From JARBUG01 sp035628915 (GTDB lineage: Bacteria; Bacillota; Sulfobacillia; Symbiobacteriales; Symbiobacteriaceae), in the NCBI GenBank assembly GCA_035628915.1, contig DASPIW010000033.1:83342-147341 (forward strand): 64,000 nt of DNA. The letters run 5' to 3'. The translations under genes were made by a program, and so were the position numbers. This document shows, one piece after another, positions 44,469 through 52,484 of this stretch. The notes under the pieces are model-generated. The model had not been told where the DNA came from. It did not search any database and saw only the letters and a program-made list of their open reading frames with translations. Positions within the stretch are counted from its first letter, which is position 1; each line of letters starts with the position of its first letter.

Positions 44469-46027
44469 TAGTGCCCGCCCCCCTTCAAAATGAGGTCGAA
44501 GAACGGGTTGAAGTGCTGGGGCGCCCTGGCGACCACGCCCTCGAGCCCCTTACCGCCGTCCGGATGGCGGCGGACCCGGGCAAATACGCCCTCGGCGATG
44601 GCCGTCATCAGACCCACGTGCTCAATGTGCTCCAGCAGTTCCACACTCTGCTGCAGCACTTCGGCGGCCCGCTTCTCGATCAGGCCGCCCTTCTTGAGCT
44701 CGAACTCATCGAAGAAGTGGCGGGCATAGCCGAACACATAGCGGGAGTTCTCGATAGCCAGGTAGCGGTCGTGGAGGAACGGGGTGTGAATCGCCTCGGT
44801 CAACACCCCAATCAAATGGATGTGCTGATTGGTCGCGACGCTCGTCAGATTGAAGAGGGCGTCCATCAAGTGTCCCATGAAGATGTTGCCCGTCATATGG
44901 CGCGTCGGCGGCATGTATTTCAGGGGCGCCTTCGGGAAGCAATGCCGGGAGAGCAGTGCGTCGGCCATTTCATAAAGCAGCCCGTCTTCCTGGCGGGGAT
45001 CCATCTCGAATGCGTGCCCCAGGCCAATCAGTTCATCCGGCATGCCGGAACGATGGGCAAACTGCTCATTGATAAACTGCGAAGCCAGAACCGTGTTGGC
45101 AGACTCATAGGCGTCGTCAGTCGTCAGGTAATTGTCTTCACCGGTATTGATGATGATGCCGGCCTGCGCCTGAATTATCCGGGCGAAATGCTGGTCAACA
45201 AGCGTGCGCTTCATGTTGATGTCGCGGAAGAGAATCCCGTACATCGAGTCCGAGAGCATCATGTCAAGGCGCTCCAGGGCGCCCAGGGCGGCGATTTCCG
45301 GCATGCAAAGACCGGAAGCATAGTTGGTCAGCCGGACATACCGGCCCAGCTCGTCAGAGACCTCATCGAGCGCACGCCGCATGATGCGGAAGTTCTCCTG
45401 CGTCGCATAGGTGCCGGCAAAGCCCTCGGTGGTAGCCCCTTCGGGTACGTAGTCCAGCAGCGACTGAGCCGTGGACCGGATCACAGCGATCACATCGGCG
45501 CCCTGCCTGGCGGCGTTCTGCGCCTGAATCACATCTTCATAGATGTTGCCGGTGGCCACGATGATGTAGAGCCACGGCGTGGGCCGCTCGCCCCACTGGT
45601 GGATGTACCCGGTCCGGGCCTGGCGATTGCGGGCAATCTTGTCCAGCGCTTCCCGCGCCAGCAGGGTGGCCGTTTCCCGGATGCGGCTTTCATCCACAAC
45701 AGGGACTTTCGCGAGGTCAACCTTCCCCTCGCCCACGGCCCGGGCTACTTCCGCGATGGAAAGCGAATGGCGCGCCATGGCGTTGCAGATCCAATACGCG
45801 GCGCCCTTCTCGAGCCCGCCCGCGTCCTGGATGCTTTCGATGAGCAGATTCGGCAGCGGCACATCGTCGGGGCCTTTCCCCTCAACGCCGAGAAGACGGA
45901 CGACGGCCCGCTCAGTGCTGGTTGTGGTATGCCGGTCGATAAACTCCTGGACGCCGCCGGTAATGCGGTGCGCCGCGTCGCGGGCCCGGGAGATCAGTTT
46001 TTCGTCCACGCGCAGTCTCAGGGCCAT
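44468..46027 (-). CDS. kamD: Lysine 5,6-aminomutase, alpha subunit
   Basis: 519 residues, the large TIM-barrel subunit that carries the substrate site. Family traits are the N-terminal LRLRVDEKLISRARDAA, the RTGYIHQWGERPTPWLYI segment, and DALFNLTSVATNQHIHLIGVLTEAIHTPFLHDRYLAIENSRYVF near residue 390-430. Its ATG is preceded by AAGGTGG. It is followed directly by kamE and preceded by kamB. Together with KamA, Kdd, Kce and Kal this completes the lysine fermentation route. Confidence 0.95.
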   Translation of the reverse strand: MALRLRVDEKLISRARDAAHRITGGVQEFIDRHTTTSTERAVVRLLGVEGKGPDDVPLPNLLIESIQDAGGLEKGAAYWICNAMARHSLSIAEVARAVGEGKVDLAKVPVVDESRIRETATLLAREALDKIARNRQARTGYIHQWGERPTPWLYIIVATGNIYEDVIQAQNAARQGADVIAVIRSTAQSLLDYVPEGATTEGFAGTYATQENFRIMRRALDEVSDELGRYVRLTNYASGLCMPEIAALGALERLDMMLSDSMYGILFRDINMKRTLVDQHFARIIQAQAGIIINTGEDNYLTTDDAYESANTVLASQFINEQFAHRSGMPDELIGLGHAFEMDPRQEDGLLYEMADALLSRHCFPKAPLKYMPPTRHMTGNIFMGHLMDALFNLTSVATNQHIHLIGVLTEAIHTPFLHDRYLAIENSRYVFGYARHFFDEFELKKGGLIEKRAAEVLQQSVELLEHIEHVGLMTAIAEGVFARVRRHPDGGKGLEGVVARAPQHFNPFFDLILKGGGH

Positions 46028-46045
46028 GCGGTGGCCACCTTCTTT

Positions 46046-47077
46046 CTACTGTGGGAATCCGGCCTGCAGGTCGAAGACCGGTCGGTTGGCAATCGCCGCC
46101 ACGGCCTCATAGAACTCGAGGGCATCATAGTCCCGGCCGACCGGGGAATACGGGTTTGTGGTCACAGCTAGGAGCCGTACCCTGCGCCGGACGTAGGCGA
46201 CGCCACCTTGGCGACGCCAGCGGCGCCACAGATTCCGCTCGACCAGCACCTTTGTCGGATCATGGACGACTATGCCCGACAGCGGTGGGCGCCGCTGCAG
46301 CAGGGCTGTCAGCAAACGATCGGATAGAGCGCCGCCAAGCACAAGGTACCCCGGTTGTGTTGCGAGTGCATCGACTACCGGCTCCGGGTCGCTCAGGGCG
46401 CTGGGGACGGGAATTTCCGCGAAGGCTCCGCTTTCAGAGACGACACCCACCGGCGCTGCATCCGCTCCGATGTGCTGAGGCGCCATCGGGAGGTCGAACA
46501 CGTCAAGCACGTGCCGGACTTGGGCCACCGTTTCGCCCATGCTGCTGCTAAAGGCAGCGCCGGCTGAGAGTACGACTCGTCCGGTCACGGAAGGTGCCGC
46601 GGCCGCAATGCGGTCAAAGCTGCCGTCCACCAGTGAGAGCCGGGCACCGCAGGCTTCCAGCACCCCGAGCAGGTCGCCGATCCGCCTGATGGAGCCCGGC
46701 CCGATCAGCAGCACTTCGCCTTCCCGCTCCACCTGCCCGATTACCACGGGGCCAAACGGCGTGGTCATCGGCAGCTCCCGGTCAACGCGCACCTGTGCCG
46801 TCCCCGTAGCAAGGGCGCCCCGCGCTGTAGCGATCCAAGCGCCGCCAGGCGCCCAGATGCGAGGCTTCGGCAACTCGGTGATCGCGTCCTGTTCCTCGCC
46901 GTCCCGACCGGTGCTTACCAGCCCCAGCGGAATTCCCTGGTGCGTAGCTGCTTGGATCAGGCTGTTCAGCGTGGCAGTCTTGCCGGTGTTCTTACACAGC
47001 CCGATTACCGAGAGGCGGGAAGGCGCGACCCCTCCCGCCACGTGGTCCAGTAATCGGCCGGCCAGGGGGTTAGTCAT
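46046..47077 (-). CDS. kamB: KamB-like P-loop protein of the lysine aminomutase operon
   Basis: 343 residues with an N-terminal Walker A motif, GLCKNTGKT (about residues 26-34), and nucleotide-binding character; no second enzyme motif recognised. In known lysine operons kamB and kamC lie between kamA and kamD and are thought to encode a reactivating factor for the B12-dependent 5,6-aminomutase. Here kamB occupies that place but no kamC-like (MutS-related) gene is present. The ATG overlaps the kamA stop (ATGACTAA), giving coupled translation. The symbol rests on position and the P-loop rather than on close similarity. Confidence 0.75.
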   Translation of the reverse strand: MTNPLAGRLLDHVAGGVAPSRLSVIGLCKNTGKTATLNSLIQAATHQGIPLGLVSTGRDGEEQDAITELPKPRIWAPGGAWIATARGALATGTAQVRVDRELPMTTPFGPVVIGQVEREGEVLLIGPGSIRRIGDLLGVLEACGARLSLVDGSFDRIAAAAPSVTGRVVLSAGAAFSSSMGETVAQVRHVLDVFDLPMAPQHIGADAAPVGVVSESGAFAEIPVPSALSDPEPVVDALATQPGYLVLGGALSDRLLTALLQRRPPLSGIVVHDPTKVLVERNLWRRWRRQGGVAYVRRRVRLLAVTTNPYSPVGRDYDALEFYEAVAAIANRPVFDLQAGFPQ

Positions 47078-48422
47078 CCCCGGCCGCCTCCCGCTTGAGC
47101 TGCGTCTTCTCGATAATCTCCAGCTGCTCAGTGGAGATCAACGGGCGACCGGTGAAATCGCCAAAGCGGGTGACATTCTCAGGGAGCTGCAGTTCGCCGG
47201 CCACCCGGCGGACCGCCGAAATCTGGGACGCAACGCCCACGCTGATGGACGAATGGTCCGTGTGGCAGATGGTGCACTGGTCATCTACGACGTGATTGTC
47301 CGGCGAGCCCTCGTGGTAAACGCTGATCTTTCCCTCGAAGTTGCGCAGCACCACCGTGCCTGCGCCCTGCGAAATCAGGTAGTTAGGCATGACGGGAATC
47401 TTGCCGCCGCCGCCCGGGGCGTCGACCACGAAAGTCGGCACCGCGTAGCCCGAGGTGTGGCCGCGCAGGGCCTCAATAATCTCGATGCCCTTGGAGACGG
47501 TCGTCCGGAAGTGGCTGAGGCCCTCGGAGAGGTCGCAGTTGTAGATATAATAGGGCCGGCAGCGCACCTTCACGAGCTCGTGGACCAGCTTCTTCATCAG
47601 CACCGGACAGTCGTTGACGCCTTTCAGGAGCACCGACTGGTTGCCGGTCGGAATGCCGGCATCGGCCAGCCGCTCCATGGCGGCCCGGGCCGTGGGATCC
47701 AGTTCAAACGGGTGGTTGAAATGCGTGTTGAAAAAGATCGGGTGATACTTCTTCAGCATGTTGCAGAGCTCAGGCGTAATGCGTTGCGGCAGCACGACCG
47801 GCATGCGGGAGCCGATGCGGATAATCTCCACATGGTCGATATTACGGAGCTTGGAAATGACGTACTCCAGCCGCTTGTCGGGCACCGCCAGGGGGTCGCC
47901 ACCGGAAATCAGCACATCGCGCACTGCGGGCGTTCTGCGGATATAATCGATGGCGTTGTCGATCATGACGGTGGAGTTACCTTCCTGATCCCCGACAATG
48001 CGGCGCCGGGTGCAGTGCCGGCAATACAGCGAGCACTCGTGGGTGATCAGGAACAGGACCCGGTCCGGATACCGGTGGGTAAGACCGGGAACCGGCGAAT
48101 CAACATCTTCATGAAGCGGGTCGCCCATCTCGTAATCGGCCCAGGCCAGTTCGTTGTACTTGGGCACGGCTTGCAGGCGCATCGGGCAGTTGGGATCGTC
48201 AGGGTCGATCAGCGTTGCGTAGTGCGGAGTTATGCCAAGGCGAAAGAGGTGCTCCGAGTCACGGATGGCCCGTTCCTCTTCGTCGGTGAGGTTGACGACC
48301 TGTTTCAGCTGCTCGAGGGTGGTGATCCGGTGGCTGACCTGCCACTTCCAATCGTTCCACTGCTCTGCCGTAGCGCTGGCCCAGACGGGAATGTCCTTCC
48401 AGTTGCGAGGTTTGGAAAGCAT
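47070..48422 (-). CDS. kamA: Lysine 2,3-aminomutase
   Basis: A 450-residue radical-SAM, PLP-dependent enzyme converting L-lysine to beta-lysine, the first step of lysine fermentation. The iron-sulfur cluster cysteines are Cys130, Cys134 and Cys137 (CSLYCRHC). The PLP-binding lysine is Lys341 in GGGGKIPVMPNY. A CxxC near 383-386 (QCTICH) fits the zinc site of the dimer interface. The length, including the C-terminal extension, matches true KamA rather than the shorter EpmB. The ATG has GGGAGGT upstream. It lies between kdd and kamB. Confidence 0.97.
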   Translation of the reverse strand: MLSKPRNWKDIPVWASATAEQWNDWKWQVSHRITTLEQLKQVVNLTDEEERAIRDSEHLFRLGITPHYATLIDPDDPNCPMRLQAVPKYNELAWADYEMGDPLHEDVDSPVPGLTHRYPDRVLFLITHECSLYCRHCTRRRIVGDQEGNSTVMIDNAIDYIRRTPAVRDVLISGGDPLAVPDKRLEYVISKLRNIDHVEIIRIGSRMPVVLPQRITPELCNMLKKYHPIFFNTHFNHPFELDPTARAAMERLADAGIPTGNQSVLLKGVNDCPVLMKKLVHELVKVRCRPYYIYNCDLSEGLSHFRTTVSKGIEIIEALRGHTSGYAVPTFVVDAPGGGGKIPVMPNYLISQGAGTVVLRNFEGKISVYHEGSPDNHVVDDQCTICHTDHSSISVGVASQISAVRRVAGELQLPENVTRFGDFTGRPLISTEQLEIIEKTQLKREAAGDD

Positions 48423-48452
48423 TCGTCTTTACCTCCCGTATTCGTGGCGGCC

Positions 48453-49472
48453 TTAATGGCCCGCCACGTACAGCTCTTCAAACATGGCCCGGAGCGTCGG
48501 GTTCTCGCGGAGCAACTGCAGCGTGACCTCCGCGTGGCCAGGGTAGTATCCGTTCCCGATCAGCATGTCTACGGGGCTCCCTACGCCCTCGGCACCGAGG
48601 GCAGCCGCTGTGAACGAGGTGGCCATACTGAAGAAATAGACCATGCCTTCCGGCCTGGTGGCCAGGATTGCCGAAAGTTCGGCACCTGGCACATTGACGC
48701 AGGAGAGGGTTAAATCGACCCTCTCCCCCACTGCCTTCATGACGGCAATGGCATCCCGGGCGTCACCCTGGATGTACTCGTCGTAGCAGCCGAGACGCCG
48801 GGCCCGGGTCAGGCCGGCCTCGCTGTAATCGAAGCAGATGATGCGCTTTGCGCTGTTCCTCCTGGCCACGTAGCTGCACAGCAACCCGCTCTTGCCGCCG
48901 CCGCCCAGAATGAGTACCGAATTGCCAGGCTTGACAAGGCGGTTGGCTTGCGCCGGGGCGCCGGCCACATCCAGCACGGCAAGCGCCAGCGTGTCGGGAA
49001 TATCCGGCGGCATTTTCGCGAAAATGCCGGACTCGAACAGGATGGCCGTGCCTTCAACGTCAATCTGATCTGTCTCGGGCCGGACCGCCCTGATGCTCTG
49101 GAGCCGGAGGGGCGTAAGGCTGAGGCTCACCAGCGTGGCGATTCGGTCGCCCGGCTTCACATCAGCCTTGATGGCCGGACCCACCCAGCGGACGGTGCCG
49201 ATCAGCATGCCGCCGGACCCGGTTACTGGGTTATGCATCTTGCCGCGGCGAGCCACAATATCGAGGATATGCTCAGTGATCATGATCGGGTCACCGCCGG
49301 TGCTCTCACTGATCTGGTGAAAGCTGGCGGAGTCAACGTTCAGCGTCTCCACGTCAACGAGGATTTCGTTATCGTAGGGGGCAGTCTCGTTATCGACACG
49401 CCAGGCGGGCTGCGGGAGAACCCCCTTGGGTTCAAGGACCCGGTGCGTACCATAGACACAGCCGAGGGCCAT
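48453..49472 (-). CDS. kdd: 3,5-diaminohexanoate dehydrogenase
   Basis: A 339-residue NAD(P)-dependent enzyme oxidising L-erythro-3,5-diaminohexanoate to 3-keto-5-aminohexanoate, the step before Kce. It is a medium-chain dehydrogenase-like protein; the nucleotide-binding glycine motif is in VLILGGGGKSGLL, followed by an acidic strand end (ICFDYSEAG). The N-terminal part (GTHRVLEPKGVLPQPAWRVDN) is characteristic. ATG 49472 has GGAGGT at the right distance, while the frame open to 49550 overlaps the promoter. First gene of the kdd-kamA-kamB-kamD-kamE operon. Confidence 0.93.
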   Translation of the reverse strand: MALGCVYGTHRVLEPKGVLPQPAWRVDNETAPYDNEILVDVETLNVDSASFHQISESTGGDPIMITEHILDIVARRGKMHNPVTGSGGMLIGTVRWVGPAIKADVKPGDRIATLVSLSLTPLRLQSIRAVRPETDQIDVEGTAILFESGIFAKMPPDIPDTLALAVLDVAGAPAQANRLVKPGNSVLILGGGGKSGLLCSYVARRNSAKRIICFDYSEAGLTRARRLGCYDEYIQGDARDAIAVMKAVGERVDLTLSCVNVPGAELSAILATRPEGMVYFFSMATSFTAAALGAEGVGSPVDMLIGNGYYPGHAEVTLQLLRENPTLRAMFEELYVAGH

Positions 49473-49505
49473 TCTCTTACCTCCATTCATCTGCACCAAT
49501 GGAAG

Positions 49506-49523
49506 AAGCAAGATGCGTGCCAA
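49506..49523 (-). promoter_or_regulatory. Sigma-54 (-24/-12) promoter of the kdd-kam operon
   Basis: On the minus strand TTGGCACGCATCTTGCTT has GG and GC exactly ten bases apart and matches the sigma-54 consensus (TGGCACG, four bases, TTGC) essentially perfectly. The predicted transcript start is near 49496, about 24 bases before the kdd ATG. Sigma-54 promoters need an ATP-driven activator; one is encoded at 52.5-53.9 kb. Confidence 0.85.
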
Positions 49524-49562
49524 CCGAGAATCGCCACTCATTGCCGACAAGACGTGTGCACC

Positions 49563-49623
49563 TGCCGAAATTTGGGCATTACATGTATCCCAATATCTGG
49601 GTTGTTTGTGCCGAAATTTCGGC
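49563..49623 (-). promoter_or_regulatory. Two dyad sites upstream of the sigma-54 promoter (putative activator binding sites)
   Basis: GCCGAAATTTCGGC (49610-49623) is a perfect 14-base palindrome. TGCCGAAATTTGGGCA (49563-49578) is the same motif with one mismatched pair. Their centres are about 46 bases apart and about 75 and 121 bases upstream of the predicted start site, the usual place for enhancer-like sites of sigma-54 activators. Confidence 0.65.
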
Positions 49624-49635
49624 GCCCAGGCGAAA

Positions 49636-49661
49636 CCCCTCCGGTTGCTTATCCGGAGGGG
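49636..49661 (-). terminator. Terminator of the GNAT gene
   Basis: A perfect 9-bp stem (49636-49644 with 49653-49661) overlapping the stop codon, followed on the minus strand by TTTCG. Confidence 0.65.
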
Positions 49662-50185
49662 AGATCGGCGCGCCCAACGCGCATCAAATAGACGGGCGTT
49701 GACTCATTAGGGTGATCCATCGTCTTCCAGTGCCTGAAGCCCGCTTTTTCGTAAGCCTTGATGGCCGGAACGTTGGTCACTTCAGGGGATATAATGCAGC
49801 TGTCCAGAGCCGGGTTGGCAAACACGATCTCCCGCATGAAACAGATCAGCATCTGCGGGCCAATCCCCTTGCCTATGTATGCCTCATCTCCGATGAAGAC
49901 GTCGAGGCTGGCGGCCTCTTCAGTCAGGTGGAGGTGCTGCGCGTAGTCCGGGTAGTCCCGCCACAGGTAGGTCTGTATGTACCCAATCGGCTGACCGTCG
50001 CACATAATCACGAAGGAGTCGGTCGGCTCGCTGCCGTCGGTTCTCGGTTGGTACTTGTCCACTACTTCCGAGTACGTCCAGGCTTTGTCCGGATCCCAAA
50101 CCGCTTTGACCCGTGCTGTATGGATCCATCGGTGCATGAGCGGCAAATCTTCCATCGTCAGTCGTCGGAAGTGAAAGTCCGGCAT
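49649..50185 (-). CDS. GNAT acetyltransferase, AAC(6')-like
   Basis: 178 residues with the full pattern of the Acetyltransf_8/AAC(6')-type GNAT group: FHFRRLTMEDLPLMHRWIH at the N-terminus, DSFVIMCDGQPIGYIQ, the acetyl-CoA loop ASLDVFIGDEAYIGKGIGPQML, and EVTNVPAIKAYEKAGF. Relatives include aminoglycoside acetyltransferases and siderophore or lysine-type N-acylases, so resistance should not be assumed. It is upstream of kdd on the same strand but has its own terminator. It is shorter than and different from AblB, the beta-lysine acetyltransferase. Confidence 0.85.
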   Translation of the reverse strand: MPDFHFRRLTMEDLPLMHRWIHTARVKAVWDPDKAWTYSEVVDKYQPRTDGSEPTDSFVIMCDGQPIGYIQTYLWRDYPDYAQHLHLTEEAASLDVFIGDEAYIGKGIGPQMLICFMREIVFANPALDSCIISPEVTNVPAIKAYEKAGFRHWKTMDHPNESTPVYLMRVGRADLPSG

Positions 50186-50288
50186 AACGCACCCCTTTTG
50201 CTTGCAAGGATATGCACATACGTTTGTCGTGAAGGTATATAACTCCTCTATGGCGAACCCTCTCCGGCATCAAGAGGGGGAATTGGTC

Positions 50289-50948
50289 GTGTTCAAGGGG
50301 ACTGAAGGACGGTCATTGGAAGTACTGGCCGATGAGGTCCGCCGTGGGGGACGGTTTGTCTTCTACCAGTACTGTTTTTCGGTCCTGATCATGTCATTCA
50401 AACGGCCCAGCCCAATCTACTACATTCCGCCGGGCCAAAGTGCCCTGACGCAGGGCCTGCTCTGGTCGGCGATCTCATTCTTCGTGGGCTGGTGGGGTTT
50501 CCCTTGGGGGTTCATCTGGACGCCGATGGTCATTTTCAAGAACTTCATGGGAGGAACGGATGTGACTCCGGAGGCACTGTCGGACCTGGGGATTGACCTT
50601 TCCGCCCCGGCGGTGGCGGCGCCCGCGCCGGCAACTCTCGGCTTCATTCAGTTCCTGACCGGCCCGCTGGCCGGACAGGCCTTTAGTGTTCCTGAGGGCG
50701 GAATGTATATCGGCTCAGCTCCCGCCCAGGGCGCCCTGACGGTGCAGGACCCCGTGGTGGCCCCGCAGCACTGCTGGATCGGTCCGGATGCCTCAGGCGC
50801 CACTGTGTTGATCGACACAGGGTCCCTGACGGGGACGTTCGTGGTGAATGCCACGGCGTCGACGCAAGTTCAGCAGGTAGTCCTCCAGCCCGGAGACCAG
50901 GTCTTCCTGGGAGGTCAGGGCGGCCCCGTCTTCCAATTCGGCCACTAA
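50289..50948 (+). CDS. Membrane protein with C-terminal FHA-like domain
   Basis: About 219 residues from GTG 50289, chosen because GAGGGGG lies eight bases upstream; earlier in-frame starts at 50202 and 50250 lack ribosome sites. The N-terminal part holds a hydrophobic hairpin (about 50-85: GLLWSAISFFVGWWGFPWGFIWTPMVIF). After an Ala/Pro linker the C-terminal 100 residues look like an FHA fold (GMYIGSAPAQGALTVQDPVVAPQHCWI...), though the usual Arg and Ser of the phosphothreonine site are not clear. Function unknown. A strong hairpin follows. Confidence 0.65.
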   Translation: MFKGTEGRSLEVLADEVRRGGRFVFYQYCFSVLIMSFKRPSPIYYIPPGQSALTQGLLWSAISFFVGWWGFPWGFIWTPMVIFKNFMGGTDVTPEALSDLGIDLSAPAVAAPAPATLGFIQFLTGPLAGQAFSVPEGGMYIGSAPAQGALTVQDPVVAPQHCWIGPDASGATVLIDTGSLTGTFVVNATASTQVQQVVLQPGDQVFLGGQGGPVFQFGH

Positions 50949-50953
50949 TAAGG

Positions 50954-50978
50954 GCGCACCCCGGTCACCGGGGTGCGC
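50954..50978 (+). terminator. Terminator after the FHA-like gene
   Basis: A perfect 11-bp GC stem (50954-50964 with 50968-50978) followed by TCGCGATTTT. Confidence 0.7.
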
Positions 50979-51038
50979 TCGCGATTTTGGGAGGAGCCGG
51001 CGAAGTACTCGGGGAAGACTACGCAGGGTGATTTCTCC

Positions 51039-52055
51039 ATGACCGATCAGCCTCGTTCAACGCGTGCACTCCTGGCGCTCCTCGACCACCGGGTACCTGG
51101 CTTCGCCCTTGATGTCGGGAGCCACCTGGGCGCCGTCTCCCGCGAAGTCGGGTGTACATATGTAAACGTTGATCTTACCGCCTGTACAGAGTCGGGCCTG
51201 TCAGAAGCCTGTCATTCCGATGAACTGCCCGCCGGCCGATATAATACGATCTTCTTCGATGCTCGTGAATATGAACCCGGTCTTGCGGCAGAAATCGTGG
51301 CCGGAGCAGCCCTTCAGCTGGCGCAGGGCGGCGCCCTGATTACCACCGCCCGCCGCTCGGATGTGGAGGCCTGCTTCTCCGATGTGGAGCCCGCAGGTGA
51401 AGCGGTGATTGCCCGAGCGCCTCGCCCTCAAGTCATCCTCCCCCAGTGGCCTTCGTACGCAGTCGAGTTCGCCGGACATACCTACCACATTCAGTCGGCG
51501 CCCGGCATATTCTCCCCCCGTCATCTGGACGAGGGTACTGCCTTCATGCTGGAGCAGGTCGAGCACAGCCCCGGCGCCCGCTTTCTGGACTTGGGCTGCG
51601 GCGCGGGCATCGTTAGCCTAGTCGCCTCGGAAACGTGGGGCCTTCAGGTGACGGCGGTAGACGTGAACGCCCGGGCCCTGCGGCTGACCGCAATGAACGC
51701 CCCGCAAGCCCGGGTGATCCCCAGCAATGGGTTCAGATCGATACAAGACCACCAGTTCGACATCATCGCCAGCAATCCGCCATACCACACGGACTTTGGC
51801 GTCGCCAAATCGTTTATTGAAGGCGCGCATGCCCACCTGACGACAGAAGGTATGCTCTACCTGGTCGTGAAACGTGCCGACTGGTACATCCAGAAAGTCC
51901 GGAGCGTGTTTGGTGGATGCCGGATCGCAGAGCGGGACGGCTACACCGTGATTGCCGCCCAGAAACGCCCTGCAAAACCGAAAGCGGCGCCGGCGGCTCC
52001 TGCAACGACGAAGAAACACGCGAAGCGGGTCGCCAGTGCCCGTAAGAGACGCTGA
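51039..52055 (+). CDS. RsmC/RlmG-like methyltransferase
   Basis: A 338-residue two-domain SAM methyltransferase. The C-terminal domain holds motif I (FLDLGCGAGIVSL), the acidic motif II (TAVDVNARAL) and the N6/N2-methylating motif SNPPYH. Upstream is FSPRHLDEGTAFML, as in RsmC, which makes N2-methylguanine in 16S rRNA. The N-terminal half is a degenerate copy of the fold without an intact SAM site, also like RsmC. The C-terminus is a Lys/Ala-rich tail suited to RNA binding. ATG 51039 is chosen because upstream starts lie within the terminator hairpin. Confidence 0.82.
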   Translation: MTDQPRSTRALLALLDHRVPGFALDVGSHLGAVSREVGCTYVNVDLTACTESGLSEACHSDELPAGRYNTIFFDAREYEPGLAAEIVAGAALQLAQGGALITTARRSDVEACFSDVEPAGEAVIARAPRPQVILPQWPSYAVEFAGHTYHIQSAPGIFSPRHLDEGTAFMLEQVEHSPGARFLDLGCGAGIVSLVASETWGLQVTAVDVNARALRLTAMNAPQARVIPSNGFRSIQDHQFDIIASNPPYHTDFGVAKSFIEGAHAHLTTEGMLYLVVKRADWYIQKVRSVFGGCRIAERDGYTVIAAQKRPAKPKAAPAAPATTKKHAKRVASARKRR

Positions 52056-52067
52056 TCGACGGACAGA

Positions 52068-52093
52068 AAGACCCGCCGTGTCAGGCGGGTCTT
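52068..52093. terminator. Bidirectional terminator between convergent genes
   Basis: A perfect 10-bp stem (52068-52077 with 52084-52093) with A/T ends on both sides, between the methyltransferase and the leftward DinB gene. Confidence 0.8.
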
Positions 52094-52096
52094 CCA

Positions 52097-52480
52097 CTAT
52101 GTCCGCGGGGGCTGTAAGCCCATGAGCCGAATGTACAGGTAAATCTGCGCCCGGTGGTGGGTCTCATGCGCAAAGATGCGACGCACCGTTTCGTACATCT
52201 GACGGTCATCGGCGGATGCCGACTGTAGCAGCCGCTCGGTAGCCGCCCGTGACTCCGCCAGGTAAGCCAGCACCTGCTCGCGTCCGGCCCGGGGCGCCCG
52301 GCGCCTGGGCTCCCGCCCGGACAGGCGGTCTTCCGTTTCGGCGATGTGCCAGAGCCAGGACTTGACCGTATGAATCCCGCCCGGCGGCTTCCACTCCCAA
52401 TGCTCTTCCGGCAGAGGCTGCACAGCGGACAGCGTGCCCGCCCGCAGTTGATGCCGGAATGGGAAAAGGTCAGCCAGCAC
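52097..52480 (-). CDS. DinB-family protein
   Basis: A 127-residue four-helix-bundle protein of the DinB/YfiT type with three candidate metal histidines (WLWHIAETED; HETHHRAQI). Family members are metal-dependent thiol transferases or proteins of unknown role. GTG start with GGGGGGAT upstream, only four bases after the sigma-54 activator stop, so it is probably the last gene of the patatin-activator-DinB operon. Confidence 0.82.
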   Translation of the reverse strand: MLADLFPFRHQLRAGTLSAVQPLPEEHWEWKPPGGIHTVKSWLWHIAETEDRLSGREPRRRAPRAGREQVLAYLAESRAATERLLQSASADDRQMYETVRRIFAHETHHRAQIYLYIRLMGLQPPRT

Positions 52481-52484
52481 GCGG

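Noticed and set aside
47070..48422. KamA as EpmB (EF-P lysine modification)
   Set aside because: Length with C-terminal extension, zinc CxxC and operon with kamDE and kdd fit true lysine 2,3-aminomutase.
44471..48713. Long plus-strand frames over kamD, kamB and kamA
   Set aside because: Antisense shadows; all lysine-fermentation motifs are on the minus strand.
49649..50185. GNAT gene next to kdd as a beta-lysine acetyltransferase (AblB)
   Set aside because: Too short, of the AAC(6') type, separated by its own terminator; the complete fermentation pathway explains KamA better than osmolyte synthesis.
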